Positions 26,752 to 35,622 of a stretch of 49,606 bases of DNA are shown one piece after another. The first letter of the stretch is position 1; the number at the start of each line of letters is the position of its first letter. Location of the stretch: contig JANXUB010000009.1 in NCBI GenBank assembly GCA_025352105.1, forward strand, positions 1 through 49,606, written 5' to 3'. Source of the stretch: Burkholderiales bacterium. Lineage in GTDB: Bacteria > Pseudomonadota > Gammaproteobacteria > Burkholderiales > Casimicrobiaceae. The notes under the pieces are model-generated. The model saw only the letters and a list, made by a program, of their open reading frames with translations, was not told the DNA's origin and ran no database searches. A program made the position numbers and the translations under genes.

Positions 26752-27920
26752 GACTTTGCCTTGAGTAAATTCAAAATTTCGCGCAAAAATTCTTGTGTCT
26801 TCGGGTTTGCCGCCTGATGCTTCGCAAGCACAAACATAAACATAATAAAAAAGCCCACACCTGCCCCAAGCGTGGCGTTGATTGATCGTCGCGGACTGAT
26901 CTGTTTAGTAGGCGCCACTGCGCGATCAAGAATTTTTATCAAAGAAAGATCACGCGTTTCGTCCACCTTGGACAACTCGGCGATGCGGGAAACGATTTCC
27001 AGAAGTCCTTCCTGAAGCTTTGCATCGCGTCGCAAACGGGAAACTTCCTCCGCAGTTTCGTTGGCAGAGGACAGCGATACATGCAACGAGTTTTGACCAC
27101 CTTCGGTTCTTCGCTCCATTTGGCTGTAGCGCGCGCGAAGGGCCCCCAGTTGAGCTTCAACCCGTTGCAGTTCGGGATTGCCGGGCGTGGCGTAAGCGCG
27201 CATCGCTGCGGCAGCCGAAGCAATCGACGTAATTTGTGATTGCAGTTCCGCCGCAGTGGAGATCACGCTCTCCTCCTGACCTTTGATTCGCGCAAGTCCA
27301 GTGCGCCGTTCCGCTTCGCGCAACCTTGATTCCGCCTGCACCAATCTTCCTCGCGCGTCAGCCAGCCACGGTGCATAGAAATTGTTGCGCCTTTGCCGCT
27401 CGTCGCTGGCCAGTCTGCGAGAGACCTCATACATCTGCTCGATGGCAGCGTTGCAAAGTGTGGCCGACAGCGCGGCGTCTTTGTCGCTTACCTCGATTAC
27501 GATGATTCCGTCCTTGCCAAGCGTAGTCGCCAGATTCGCATTCAAGCGACGTTCAGCATCGTCAATCGTCTCAACGCGGTAGTGCGCTACGAGTTGGTGC
27601 GCTTCAATGAGCGGCAGCAAGACCGAGCGGCTGCGCAGGATGCCGAGATACAGCTCAGACGGGTTTTTTTGGCCAGCAGCGCTGGCTGCAAGATCGCCGG
27701 AGCCGCCCACCAACATCATGAGATTGCTGGCTACAGTTGAGCTGACTTGCGGAGGTAACACCCGCGCCTGCGCCCGAAACACTGGCTCGATAATAAAAAA
27801 CGCCACCAATCCAGCGAGTAGTCCGAACAACGTTCCAGCGAACAGCAGATTGCGTGACTTCACGATCGCTACGACCGCAGCACCCAACGGGCGCTCCGAG
27901 AGTCGGATTCCGGTAGCCAC
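26748..27920 (-). CDS. Chain-length determinant (Wzz/PCP family) without kinase domain
   Basis: 390 residues with the two-TM layout of polysaccharide co-polymerases. TM1 contains LLFAGTLFGLLAGLVAFFII, and TM2 near the C-terminus contains GAGVGFFIMFMFVLA. A long, mostly helical periplasmic part lies between, preceded by the Wzz core (FRAQARVLPP, YLGILRSRSVLLPLI). The proline-rich segment before TM2 (AVAPTKQISPRRS) is a family feature. No Walker motifs or tyrosine cluster follow TM2, so this is not a Wzc-type kinase. It probably sets polymer length and contacts the exporter encoded just upstream, separated by only 3 bp. Confidence 0.85.
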   Translation of the reverse strand: MATGIRLSERPLGAAVVAIVKSRNLLFAGTLFGLLAGLVAFFIIEPVFRAQARVLPPQVSSTVASNLMMLVGGSGDLAASAAGQKNPSELYLGILRSRSVLLPLIEAHQLVAHYRVETIDDAERRLNANLATTLGKDGIIVIEVSDKDAALSATLCNAAIEQMYEVSRRLASDERQRRNNFYAPWLADARGRLVQAESRLREAERRTGLARIKGQEESVISTAAELQSQITSIASAAAAMRAYATPGNPELQRVEAQLGALRARYSQMERRTEGGQNSLHVSLSSANETAEEVSRLRRDAKLQEGLLEIVSRIAELSKVDETRDLSLIKILDRAVAPTKQISPRRSINATLGAGVGFFIMFMFVLAKHQAANPKTQEFLREILNLLKAKS

Positions 27921-27923
27921 GGT

Positions 27924-30335
27924 CTAGAAGCCTCTAAGGATACGAATGCCAGCAGCGCCCAGTCCGAACTGATACAGGATTTGTGTCCAGTCCTTGATCG
28001 AGCGGGTCAATGACACCCGATCCGGGCTTTCGGGAACGATCACCGTGTCGCCCGGCGCGAGCGCCATGCTGAGATCCATCCGCTTGCCCAGAATGCCTGC
28101 TTCGCCGCTCAGCACCGTGCCATCCGCACGCAACAAATGCAGGCGATCCAGATCGCCGTACCGTGCAGCGCCACCAGCCTGACGAAGGTAATCGGAAAGG
28201 CGCTTGCTGCTGCCGTACAAGTAGGTTCCTTCATGCGCCACAGCGCCAACGACGCCAATGGTTGCGGGCACCGGCGGAACGTAGATCGCGTCGCCGTCTT
28301 CGAGCGCGACATCGGGTAAGCGCTCTGTCGATGCATCTTGCGGTAACAACTCGAAAATGATTCGTCCGCTTGCCTTTGCCGCTCGCAGTTTGGCAATTAA
28401 TGCTTTCAGATTGTCTGCTTCACTCGGAGCGGCGAGAGCTTCTTCTTGCGACGTAAGATTGCGAGCGCGCGTCGCGAAATGACGCTGGAATTCTTGCTCC
28501 AGCTGATCGACGGCCTCATTCATGCGCGCCTGCTGAAACTGGCGCGTGCTTTCGCGCGAAAGTTCAATGCCGTAGACGTAAGCCTCTCCGCTCAAGCCAC
28601 CTGCCCGTGCAATGAGCTGACGCAGCGAAGTTCCATGGGCTACTGAATACATGCCTGCGTTAAGCACCTCGCCCTCAATCTTTACGTACCGGGTGCGCTG
28701 CTCAGCGCGAATGCGGAAGTCTGCCTTCGAAAATATGGTAATGGTGTCACCCGGCGCGAGTAGCAGGTCATTCTGAGGATCGCGCTTGTTGACGGCGGAT
28801 TCAAGGTTAAACGGGAGCAATTTGGGCGATGTTGAACGACGGTCGATGCGCTCGACCACTGCATAGTCCCAATTGATCTCGGGCATTTCGCGTCGAATTT
28901 CAGGTGCACGGCGTTCAGATAGCCGACTCAGTGTGGTTTGCTGGTTGCGCGCTGCCCAGTAGACAGGCGGCACCAGCGCATCGGCGTTCGGAATCAAGTC
29001 GCTGACTCTCATGCCATCGCGGTACGCGACTCGCAGCGGAAGCGCAACGAATCCGGACAAGGTGACCGTGTTTTCGAGGCGAGGGGAAATGGGAACAAAT
29101 GTGAATAGTTCTCCATCCTGTACGGGTCTGGCCAGACCGCTGTTGTCGAGCACTACGATTTCTATCCTTCGCTCACGATGTCCAACGATGCGTTCAACAA
29201 CGGCTTGGCCGGCGCGACCGGTGGTTGAAACTCCGCCAGCTAACGCAAGTAGTTGCGCTACGGTCATACCAGTTTTCAATTGGAATACAGCGGGCACATT
29301 GACGCTCCCTCCTACCGCAGCAAACCCGTCGGCTATCGGGAAGTGAACAATATCTCCGTTGCGGATCGGTACATCGCTACCGTTATTTCCGAAGGCAAGA
29401 AAATCGTATAGATCGATTTCGGCGACGGCCTCGCCGCCGCGGCGCAGTTGAACCCGTCTCAGATTTGCGCGTTCGAGCACGCCGCCTGAATGAAATGCGG
29501 CAGTAAGCAGCGTGCTTTGCGACGGTAACGTCACACTCCCCGGTTTTTTTGCTGCACCGGTGATGTGGATAAGGACAGGCTGCGTAGCCCCGACCGACGT
29601 CGAAAGCTCAAAGTTCTTGAACTGCTTTTGCAAGGCGCCGCGCACCACGCTATCAAGCTGGTCGCGTCGAAGGCCCGCCACTGTGAGAGTTCCTACGCGC
29701 GGGATGTAGAGTTGACCCCGGCGATCAACGATACCTACGTGCTCAATGTCGATTTGTCCCCACGCGCGGGTGGAGATCTCGTCCCCGGCGCGAACGATGT
29801 AATTGGTCGGCAGCGGCAATTGCTCTGGAGTGACGAAGGCCGTGGGGCTGGCGAACGCGGCGTCTCCAAAGCGGGCAAGGCGAGTGCCCAATGACTGTTC
29901 AACGAAGTCATCGAATTCAAATCGCAGCGGATTGAGCGGCGGCACGGTCGGACCCGCTTGAGGCACGTCAACCCCGGTGCCAATTGCCTTGTCAGCGCTT
30001 CCTCTGCTATCGATACGCGTCTCTACGGTGGTCGACAAGCGCAGCGACGGCGCACCACTACTGGAAGGCCTATCGATAATCTGCACTGGAGGTGTTGGCG
30101 AGATCGTCCGACCGCTTTGCCGACCCTGCCGCGACGACGATTCACTTTCCGACTGCAGTGCCCCCAATGGAAGGTCGACTGACGGCGTCAGCGAAAGAAG
30201 ATCCTTCGCCTGCGACACAGAATTGACTTGCGCGCTGGAGTCAGCTGCAAGCACTGCGCTGAGGAACCAGAAACCAGCAAGTAGCTTCGCGCCCTTTACG
30301 CGGCTGGCCGAGAGTCGTGTCGAAATGGGATTCAT
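27924..30335 (-). CDS. Wza-like outer-membrane polysaccharide exporter with several SLBB domains
   Basis: 803 residues. The start is placed at 30335 (MNPISTRLSASRVKGAK) because a normal Sec signal follows, ending near AADSSAQ; the frame continues 7 codons upstream. The Poly_export domain is visible as NYIVRAGDEISTRAWGQIDI and YIPRVGTLTVAGLR. Several SLBB-like beta-grasp units follow (HITGAAKKPGSVTLP, VGGSVNVPAVFQLKTGMTVA, KIEGEVLNAGMYSV, GVVGAVAHEGTYLY). No lipobox cysteine is seen in the signal region, unlike classical Wza. It probably forms the periplasm-to-surface conduit. It lies 22 bp downstream of the initiating transferase. Confidence 0.88.
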   Translation of the reverse strand: MNPISTRLSASRVKGAKLLAGFWFLSAVLAADSSAQVNSVSQAKDLLSLTPSVDLPLGALQSESESSSRQGRQSGRTISPTPPVQIIDRPSSSGAPSLRLSTTVETRIDSRGSADKAIGTGVDVPQAGPTVPPLNPLRFEFDDFVEQSLGTRLARFGDAAFASPTAFVTPEQLPLPTNYIVRAGDEISTRAWGQIDIEHVGIVDRRGQLYIPRVGTLTVAGLRRDQLDSVVRGALQKQFKNFELSTSVGATQPVLIHITGAAKKPGSVTLPSQSTLLTAAFHSGGVLERANLRRVQLRRGGEAVAEIDLYDFLAFGNNGSDVPIRNGDIVHFPIADGFAAVGGSVNVPAVFQLKTGMTVAQLLALAGGVSTTGRAGQAVVERIVGHRERRIEIVVLDNSGLARPVQDGELFTFVPISPRLENTVTLSGFVALPLRVAYRDGMRVSDLIPNADALVPPVYWAARNQQTTLSRLSERRAPEIRREMPEINWDYAVVERIDRRSTSPKLLPFNLESAVNKRDPQNDLLLAPGDTITIFSKADFRIRAEQRTRYVKIEGEVLNAGMYSVAHGTSLRQLIARAGGLSGEAYVYGIELSRESTRQFQQARMNEAVDQLEQEFQRHFATRARNLTSQEEALAAPSEADNLKALIAKLRAAKASGRIIFELLPQDASTERLPDVALEDGDAIYVPPVPATIGVVGAVAHEGTYLYGSSKRLSDYLRQAGGAARYGDLDRLHLLRADGTVLSGEAGILGKRMDLSMALAPGDTVIVPESPDRVSLTRSIKDWTQILYQFGLGAAGIRILRGF

Positions 30336-30357
30336 CGTCGTTACTTTCCAGTGCAAG

Positions 30358-31776
30358 TCAATACGCGTTCTTTGTCGAGATCACGATCATCAGTGTACGC
30401 GCCAGAATGTAGAAATCGAACCACACCGACCATTGCCTCACATACTCGAGATCGAACTGAACACGCTTCTGCATCTTGTCGAGGGTGTCGGTCTCGCCGC
30501 GCCACCCATTGACCTGCGCCCAGCCCGTCAGTCCTGGCTGGACCTTATGGCGCACCATATATCCCCGAATCAATTGACGGTACTGTTCGTTGTGCGCCAT
30601 GGCATGAGGCCGCGGTCCGACCAGGCTCATCTGGCCAGCGAGAATATTCAACAATTGCGGTAGTTCATCGATAGATGTCCGCCGAATGAATTTGCCGACT
30701 TTCGTCACTCTCACGTCATTCTTGCTTGCCTGCGTCGTGTCCCCTGAAATGCTGGTCGAAGCGGCCATCGAGCGAAATTTCCAGATCTTGAACGTTTGCC
30801 CGCTCATGCCATAACGAAGCTGTCGAAAGAAAACTGGCCCTTTACTGTCCCACTTGATGGCGATGGCAGTGGCCAGCAGAAGAGGACTGACAGCAATGAG
30901 CATGAGCGCGGCGAGCGTACGGTCAATGATTGCCTTCAGCGCCCAACCGGCGTCGACTGAAGGTGCCTCGCAAACGCCGAAAAGCGGTATTCCACCAAGC
31001 ATTTCTAGTCTTGCTCGAATCGGTTTGTGGTTTGCAAAATCGTGAACTAAGTAGACTGACGCCGTCGTGTCTTCCAGAGCTTCAAGAATCGGTCCAACGC
31101 GCATCTCCGCTTCCATCGGCAACGAGATGAAGACGCGATCAACTTTGAGGCGGGCCACCTGTTCGGCGACATCAGCGAACTGACCCAGAAGCGGGAAATC
31201 TGGGCACGGCGGGACACGCGCCGCGACGCGATCTTCAAGAAATCCATGCACATTGACAGCAAGCCAAGTATCGTCTCGAATGGTACGAGCGAGCTTGATG
31301 TTGGATTCGTTGATTGCGACGAAGAGCACTGATACGCGTTCGCGGCGATGGAAAAAGCGCAGCGCAATCCAAACGGTCGCTGGCAGACAGAGCGCCGTAC
31401 TGAAGCACGCCAGCAGCCCCCAGACGAGTATTGCTAACCAGGAGATTGATTGACCCGCAAAATTCAAAAGCGCAACGACGCCCAAAAACCACAGGAAGCC
31501 GACGAGCGTCCTAAACAGCGCGACGGAAAAAAAGTATGACCAACGATCCTGCTTATTCAGTACGGCGTCAATGGGTATTCGGCAATTGAACATAACCAGA
31601 CAGGCCGCAATGATCAAAAGGAAGTTTGTGGTTTCTGCGGGACCATTGATCTGGGTCGCTGATAGCGCGTAGCAACCAGCAAGCAACGTAACTGCTCCGG
31701 GCACTATCCGGGTCAGCAGCGAGAACACTCCCGTTGAAATTGCCAGTAACGCGCCTTGGTGCCCATCTCTTTTCAT
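30358..31776 (-). CDS. Polyprenyl glycosylphosphotransferase (WcaJ/PslA-like initiating enzyme)
   Basis: 472 residues from the ATG at 31776, chosen because GAGGG lies at good spacing before it; the frame runs on to 31872 without family content. The N-terminal half has four hydrophobic helices and a CoA-binding-like middle domain ([19 protein letters not shown]). A TM hairpin near [19 protein letters not shown] follows. The catalytic domain has [44 protein letters not shown] and [13 protein letters not shown]. The enzyme transfers a sugar-1-phosphate, often glucose, to undecaprenyl phosphate and starts repeat-unit synthesis. It is the first gene of the seven-gene minus-strand operon. Confidence 0.9.
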   Translation of the reverse strand: MKRDGHQGALLAISTGVFSLLTRIVPGAVTLLAGCYALSATQINGPAETTNFLLIIAACLVMFNCRIPIDAVLNKQDRWSYFFSVALFRTLVGFLWFLGVVALLNFAGQSISWLAILVWGLLACFSTALCLPATVWIALRFFHRRERVSVLFVAINESNIKLARTIRDDTWLAVNVHGFLEDRVAARVPPCPDFPLLGQFADVAEQVARLKVDRVFISLPMEAEMRVGPILEALEDTTASVYLVHDFANHKPIRARLEMLGGIPLFGVCEAPSVDAGWALKAIIDRTLAALMLIAVSPLLLATAIAIKWDSKGPVFFRQLRYGMSGQTFKIWKFRSMAASTSISGDTTQASKNDVRVTKVGKFIRRTSIDELPQLLNILAGQMSLVGPRPHAMAHNEQYRQLIRGYMVRHKVQPGLTGWAQVNGWRGETDTLDKMQKRVQFDLEYVRQWSVWFDFYILARTLMIVISTKNAY

Positions 31777-32025
31777 CTTGATTCCCTCAGCCCTGAATTG
31801 AATATGTCGTCTCGCAGATCGTGTCTTGGCAGAGACGCGCGTCGTTGCAAGACCTCGTCGCAAGGTAGCCACTAGGCCTATCGTGCGAGAAATTGCGTTT
31901 CTAGCGATGAATCATATTTGCCTAGCAATCCACTGCACATGCGCAAAAATACCTACGCCGTTGCCAACAGCGTATAGGTAGTTTTTCGGATGCAGCGGTG
32001 AGAACTGGCATTTATCATTTTCCGT
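31777..32025. promoter_or_regulatory. Divergent promoter region between EPS operon and cyclase operon
   Basis: This 249-bp gap separates the start of the exopolysaccharide operon (minus) from the start of the cyclase-STAS operon (plus). Promoters for both must lie here or just beyond. The GAGGG ribosome site of the minus gene lies just upstream of 31776, and a copy of the dispersed motif lies at 31975-32000. No sigma-factor consensus could be assigned with confidence. Confidence 0.5.
31975..32000 (+). repeat. Copy 3 of the dispersed motif, upstream of a cyclase gene
   Basis: TAGGTAGTTTTTCGGATGC followed by AGCGGTG aligns with TAAGTAGTTTTGCGGATGC followed by GCGGTG at 3031-3054, with two substitutions and one inserted base. 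It ends 25 bp before the ATG of the diguanylate cyclase gene, so it would overlap the promoter or the leader. Confidence 0.5.
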
Positions 32026-32898
32026 ATGTCGAATCTTCCAGCTATGCTCGAACGCAATAAGACTCAGCTCATGTCTGCTGAAGACGAAGCGGCTTTGCGT
32101 GAAGAAGTAATGCGCCTCAAGAGCGAGCACTACGACCTGCAAATTGTTCTGCAAAACGCACTTGATCACGGGGATGTGATGCAACAGGAGCTCGCCGAAC
32201 GCAACTCCGCGCTAAATCGTGAAGTGGCCGAGCGATCTCGCATCGAGTCGCAGCTGAAATCCCTTGTCGCGAAACTGCAAGCGGAGTGCTCTGAGTACGA
32301 GGTTCTTGTTGATATCCTCGCGCAGCATGGCGACGCCCTTGAGGATTCTCGCAGCCAAGAGATGGAAGTCCTTGAGAAGGAGGTACTCACGGACGCGCTT
32401 ACGCAATTGCCGAATCGCCGTGCGCTCGATCAGAAGTTGCGCTTTCATTGGAACGAGGCTATGCGCGATGGAGTGCCACTTTCAATCATTTTGGGTGACG
32501 TGGATCATTTCAAGCTTTACAACGATTCCCTAGGACACCCCGCAGGCGACGAATGCTTGCGCCGCGTTGCGAGGGCGCTTCTTGCCGGGACGCGTCGCCC
32601 AAGCGACATGGTTGCCCGCTACGGCGGTGAGGAGTTCTGCCTGGTACTGCCGCACACCAATTCGGCAGGTGCGCAAACCGTCGCAAACTGCTTGATGGCT
32701 GCGCTGGCAGGCGCTGCCATAGTGCATCCGAAGTCATGTCACCCAAACGTGACATTGAGCTTGGGGATTGCGACCTTCGTCAAGAAAGGGAGCACCATCC
32801 TCAATCCGGAACAGCTTGTGGAGCAGGCAGATGCCGCCCTATATGAGGCAAAGCATGCCGGTCGTAATCGATTTCTTGTGTTTGAGGGCAAAGTATGA
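32026..32898 (+). CDS. Coiled-coil diguanylate cyclase (SiaD-like)
   Basis: 290 residues, no membrane segment. Residues ~15-120 are heptad-rich coiled coil (ALREEVMRLKSEHYDLQIVL, then a second block around EVAERSRIESQLKSLVAKLQ). The GGDEF domain from LTDALTQLPNRRALD follows. It carries an intact GGEEF at 200-204 and an RxxD site (RPSD) five residues before. This layout matches SiaD, where the coiled coil gates the cyclase through a partner protein. The stop overlaps the next start by 4 bp (ATGA), so the cyclase and the ATP-binding regulator are made together. Confidence 0.92.
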   Translation: MSNLPAMLERNKTQLMSAEDEAALREEVMRLKSEHYDLQIVLQNALDHGDVMQQELAERNSALNREVAERSRIESQLKSLVAKLQAECSEYEVLVDILAQHGDALEDSRSQEMEVLEKEVLTDALTQLPNRRALDQKLRFHWNEAMRDGVPLSIILGDVDHFKLYNDSLGHPAGDECLRRVARALLAGTRRPSDMVARYGGEEFCLVLPHTNSAGAQTVANCLMAALAGAAIVHPKSCHPNVTLSLGIATFVKKGSTILNPEQLVEQADAALYEAKHAGRNRFLVFEGKV

Positions 32899-33479
32899 AG
32901 TCCAGATTGATCGGAAATTTTCGTCCGGATTCCGACGATACTGAGCATTTGTCAGTTGTCTTTTCCAAGGGACGCTTACCGGTCAAGCACCGCTGGCGGA
33001 ACAACGGACTGACGGCAGATTTTGTTGCAAACTACGCTTCAACTTTTCTCGATCCGAGAGATAGCGATGATCCGCGAAAATTGAAAAGAATTCGCGAAAT
33101 CAAGGACTCAGTAAGCTATGTGGCCAACGAGTTACTGGAAAATGGATTGAAGTACCATGAGGATAGCGATGAAGACAAGGTCGGGCTTCGATTGCGCTGC
33201 GAAATTCACGATGACGGCTTGATTCTTAACGTCAGCAATTGCGCGGCGACAGACGCGGTCGCAGCGCTAGAGGCGCTAGCCAGGGAGCTGCTTGTTCGTG
33301 ACGTCACCGAGCTTTATTTTGAAAAACTTGAGCGAAATAGTGGCGAAAGTGCGGGCCTCGGTCTGATCACGATGGTTCACGACTATCAAGCACAGCTTGC
33401 CTGGCGATTGTTGCTACACGAAACGGGTAGGGTCACCGTTTGGACCCAAGCTTTTATTGCGCTCCCTCTTGAGTGCTAG
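32895..33479 (+). CDS. slr1658-like ATP-binding regulator (SiaB/anti-sigma-kinase relative)
   Basis: 194 residues. The segment SYVANELLENGLKYHEDSDE resembles the N-box of GHKL ATPases, and SAGLGLITMVHDYQA resembles the G-box region. This is the pattern of the slr1658/DUF6272-type regulators related to SiaB and to anti-sigma-factor kinases. Such proteins phosphorylate, or bind, a STAS-type partner. The partner here would be the product of the gene 25 bp downstream. I recognise the family from memory. Kinase activity cannot be inferred from sequence alone. Confidence 0.7.
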   Translation: MKSRLIGNFRPDSDDTEHLSVVFSKGRLPVKHRWRNNGLTADFVANYASTFLDPRDSDDPRKLKRIREIKDSVSYVANELLENGLKYHEDSDEDKVGLRLRCEIHDDGLILNVSNCAATDAVAALEALARELLVRDVTELYFEKLERNSGESAGLGLITMVHDYQAQLAWRLLLHETGRVTVWTQAFIALPLEC

Positions 33480-33504
33480 TTCAGGAATTTGATGAGGTAC
33501 GACC

Positions 33505-33870
33505 ATGCGAGTTACCGGCGAAAACTATCAGGCGGAGTACGACGAAAAGGTCGGCACCATTTTTCTAAGGGGAAATTTTCGGCTCAACGGACTGGAAGAG
33601 TATCGGCCCGTCATGGACGCGCTGCTTGAAGCGCTAGCCGGGTCAAATCCGTTGACGGTAGACCTTATGAAACTCGATTTTCTGAACAGTTCAGGTATCG
33701 CAATCTTGTCAAAATTTGTGCTTGAAGCACGCAAGAGCGCTTCGACAATACTCATATTCAGTGCCAATGAAGACATTACATGGCAGTCGAAGTCGCTCAA
33801 GAATTTGCAGCGCCTCATGCCCTCGCTGGAACTTAACTTTCAATGTTCACCAACCACTCCCGCTGCCTGA
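33505..33870 (+). CDS. slr1659-like STAS-domain partner protein
   Basis: 121 residues, a single STAS-like domain. It opens MRVTGENYQAEYDEKVGTIF, then FRLNGLEEYRPVMDAL. The phosphosite loop is DFLNSSGIAILSKFV. The C-terminus WQSKSLKNLQRLMPSLEL is characteristic of the slr1659-type regulators, which occur next to slr1658-type genes. In STAS antagonists a Ser in the loop before the helix is phosphorylated; one of the Ser pair in NSSG would be that residue. A GAGG ribosome site lies 8 nt before the ATG. It probably cycles between phosphorylated and free forms and controls the adjacent cyclase (inference). Confidence 0.78.
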   Translation: MRVTGENYQAEYDEKVGTIFLRGNFRLNGLEEYRPVMDALLEALAGSNPLTVDLMKLDFLNSSGIAILSKFVLEARKSASTILIFSANEDITWQSKSLKNLQRLMPSLELNFQCSPTTPAA

Positions 33871-33921
33871 TAGAGGCGTAGAGTCTGCTCCGTAAGGCAG
33901 TCATGCTCATGATTGTGGTGC

Positions 33922-33943
33922 AAGGCGGGCGCGCCTCGCTTTT
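33922..33943 (+). terminator. Possible weak terminator after the STAS gene
   Basis: AGGCG-GGCG-CGCCT forms a short stem-loop followed by CGCTTTT. The stem is only five pairs and the T-run is short, so the call is weak. It fits the end of the three-gene cyclase operon. Confidence 0.3.
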
Positions 33944-34065
33944 AACTGGCGATAGAGCATACTGTTGGCATTTAGCCATTTAAACAATCGCTCGTTTCCG
34001 CGTGATGATCAAGGACAAGAGCGACCTGAAATTCAATCGCTGTATTGACAAAGAGAGAAGATATC

Positions 34066-35622
34066 GTGCTTCGAATCGCCAGCCGCTCAGCCCTTTGGCT
34101 TGTTGCGTTTTCCACCATTTCGACAGCACATGCTGTGACGTGTCCGTTTGACAATGGCGGCTCAGACGCCTTGAATGATGGCGTTGTATTAGCCCGCTAT
34201 GCCCTGGGCGTCACGGGATCGCCAATGATCGCCAACACCCGCTACTCGAGTCTCGATCCAGCGCAAGTCAAGCTAAACATCGAGTGTGTTGGGTGCGCGC
34301 TCGACATGAACGGAGATGGTCGGGTCGACACGGTGGACACCACGATCATCGCGCGCCACTTGGCCGGGTTTTCCGGCGCATCCCTGACAGCAGGGCTAGC
34401 GTTGGGCTCACCCGTTTCGGCGTCCCGCGCGGATACTGCTTCAGTCGTCAGCTTTCTGGCTGCGGGCTGCGCTGCTGGCGGTGCTGCGAATTCGTATGTG
34501 CAAGGTGGAAATGCCTTTGGTGCAGCTGCGGTTTTGGGCAACAGCGACGCTTTCCCGCTTACCGTAAAGACGGGGGGCAGCGCAATAAAAGTTGTCCTTG
34601 CAAACGGTGACGGAGTTGGCGTCTATCCAGGCACAAACGCAGCGTTTCTAAATCCGCCCAACGTAATTAGCGGTCTGGCGGGTAATCTCTTTGCGGGAGC
34701 GGCAGGTGCCACCATCTCAGGGGGGGGCGCGAACACGACGGACTGCGACGATGTCGACACGTTGCAAACGACCGGTGCCAAGCGAACCTGCGTCAATGTC
34801 GTCACCGGCGACCACTCGACGATCGGTGGTGGACGTGGCAACCGGGCAAATAGTCGCGGCACCGTTGCGGGGGGCATCAGCAACTTCGGGTCAGGTATCG
34901 ACTCAACGGTAGGCGGCGGCATCCGCAATGCCGCCTACGGCAGTTACGCAGTGGTAGCGGGCGGCGATACCAACAAGGCTACGGGCAGTCAGGCGATGGT
35001 TCTGGGCGGCGTCGCCAATCTTGCGTCAGGGACAGGCAGCGCGGCCTCGGGCACCTTCGCAAAAGCGCGCGCTGATGGCATGTTTGCCTGGAGCGATTCG
35101 CTCTTAGTGGATTTTGATCCCGCCGCTCTCGGCGAACGTGGCGCGTCCATTACCAACGGCGCGCCGCTAGCGAACTCCTTCTACGTAAGGGCCACGGGCG
35201 GGGTGAAGTTTGTGACTGGCGTTAACCCTGTTACGGGAGCATTCACGCAGAGTTGCGAAATTAGCCCCGCTGGGACAGGCTGGTCTTGCTCAAGTGATCG
35301 CAATTTGAAGCACATGATCACAGAAGTGTCACCCACCGATATTCTGTCGCGACTGATGACGGTTCCGGTGAGCAGCTGGGCATTTATCGGACACACCAGC
35401 AAGCAACTAGGCCCAATGGCGCAAGACTTTTACCGTGCGTTCAAACTGGGTGATTCAGACCGACATATCAACTCGGTGGATGCACAAGGGGTCGCGTTTG
35501 CTGCGATTCAGGGGCTCGCCCAGATTGTCGCCGAAAAGGAAGCAAAAATTGCCAGTCAGGCGGTCGAGCTTTCTGCCTTGAGGCGCGAGATAGACGCAAT
35601 CAAAAGTCGACTTGGTATGTGA
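34066..35622 (+). CDS. Secreted protein: EF-hand/dockerin-like loop, head-like repeats, S74 chaperone domain
   Basis: 518 residues from the GTG at 34066, chosen because a signal peptide (LWLVAFSTISTAHA, cut before VTCP) follows and GAGAGAAG precedes it; a TTG at 34045 is the alternative. Residues 80-91 are a perfect EF-hand loop (DMNGDGRVDTVD) followed by TTIIARHLAGF, as in one half of a dockerin; a degenerate first half lies at ~29-48. The middle is Gly/Ala-rich with YadA-head-like repeats (STIGGGRGNRANS, STVGGGIRNAAYGSYAV, NKATGSQAMVLGG). The C-terminus is a Peptidase_S74 chaperone domain: SDRNLK with S410 and K415 in the spacing of the self-cleaving dyad. It ends in a coiled coil. Probably a trimeric surface or secreted fibre. 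Confidence 0.82.
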   Translation: MLRIASRSALWLVAFSTISTAHAVTCPFDNGGSDALNDGVVLARYALGVTGSPMIANTRYSSLDPAQVKLNIECVGCALDMNGDGRVDTVDTTIIARHLAGFSGASLTAGLALGSPVSASRADTASVVSFLAAGCAAGGAANSYVQGGNAFGAAAVLGNSDAFPLTVKTGGSAIKVVLANGDGVGVYPGTNAAFLNPPNVISGLAGNLFAGAAGATISGGGANTTDCDDVDTLQTTGAKRTCVNVVTGDHSTIGGGRGNRANSRGTVAGGISNFGSGIDSTVGGGIRNAAYGSYAVVAGGDTNKATGSQAMVLGGVANLASGTGSAASGTFAKARADGMFAWSDSLLVDFDPAALGERGASITNGAPLANSFYVRATGGVKFVTGVNPVTGAFTQSCEISPAGTGWSCSSDRNLKHMITEVSPTDILSRLMTVPVSSWAFIGHTSKQLGPMAQDFYRAFKLGDSDRHINSVDAQGVAFAAIQGLAQIVAEKEAKIASQAVELSALRREIDAIKSRLGM

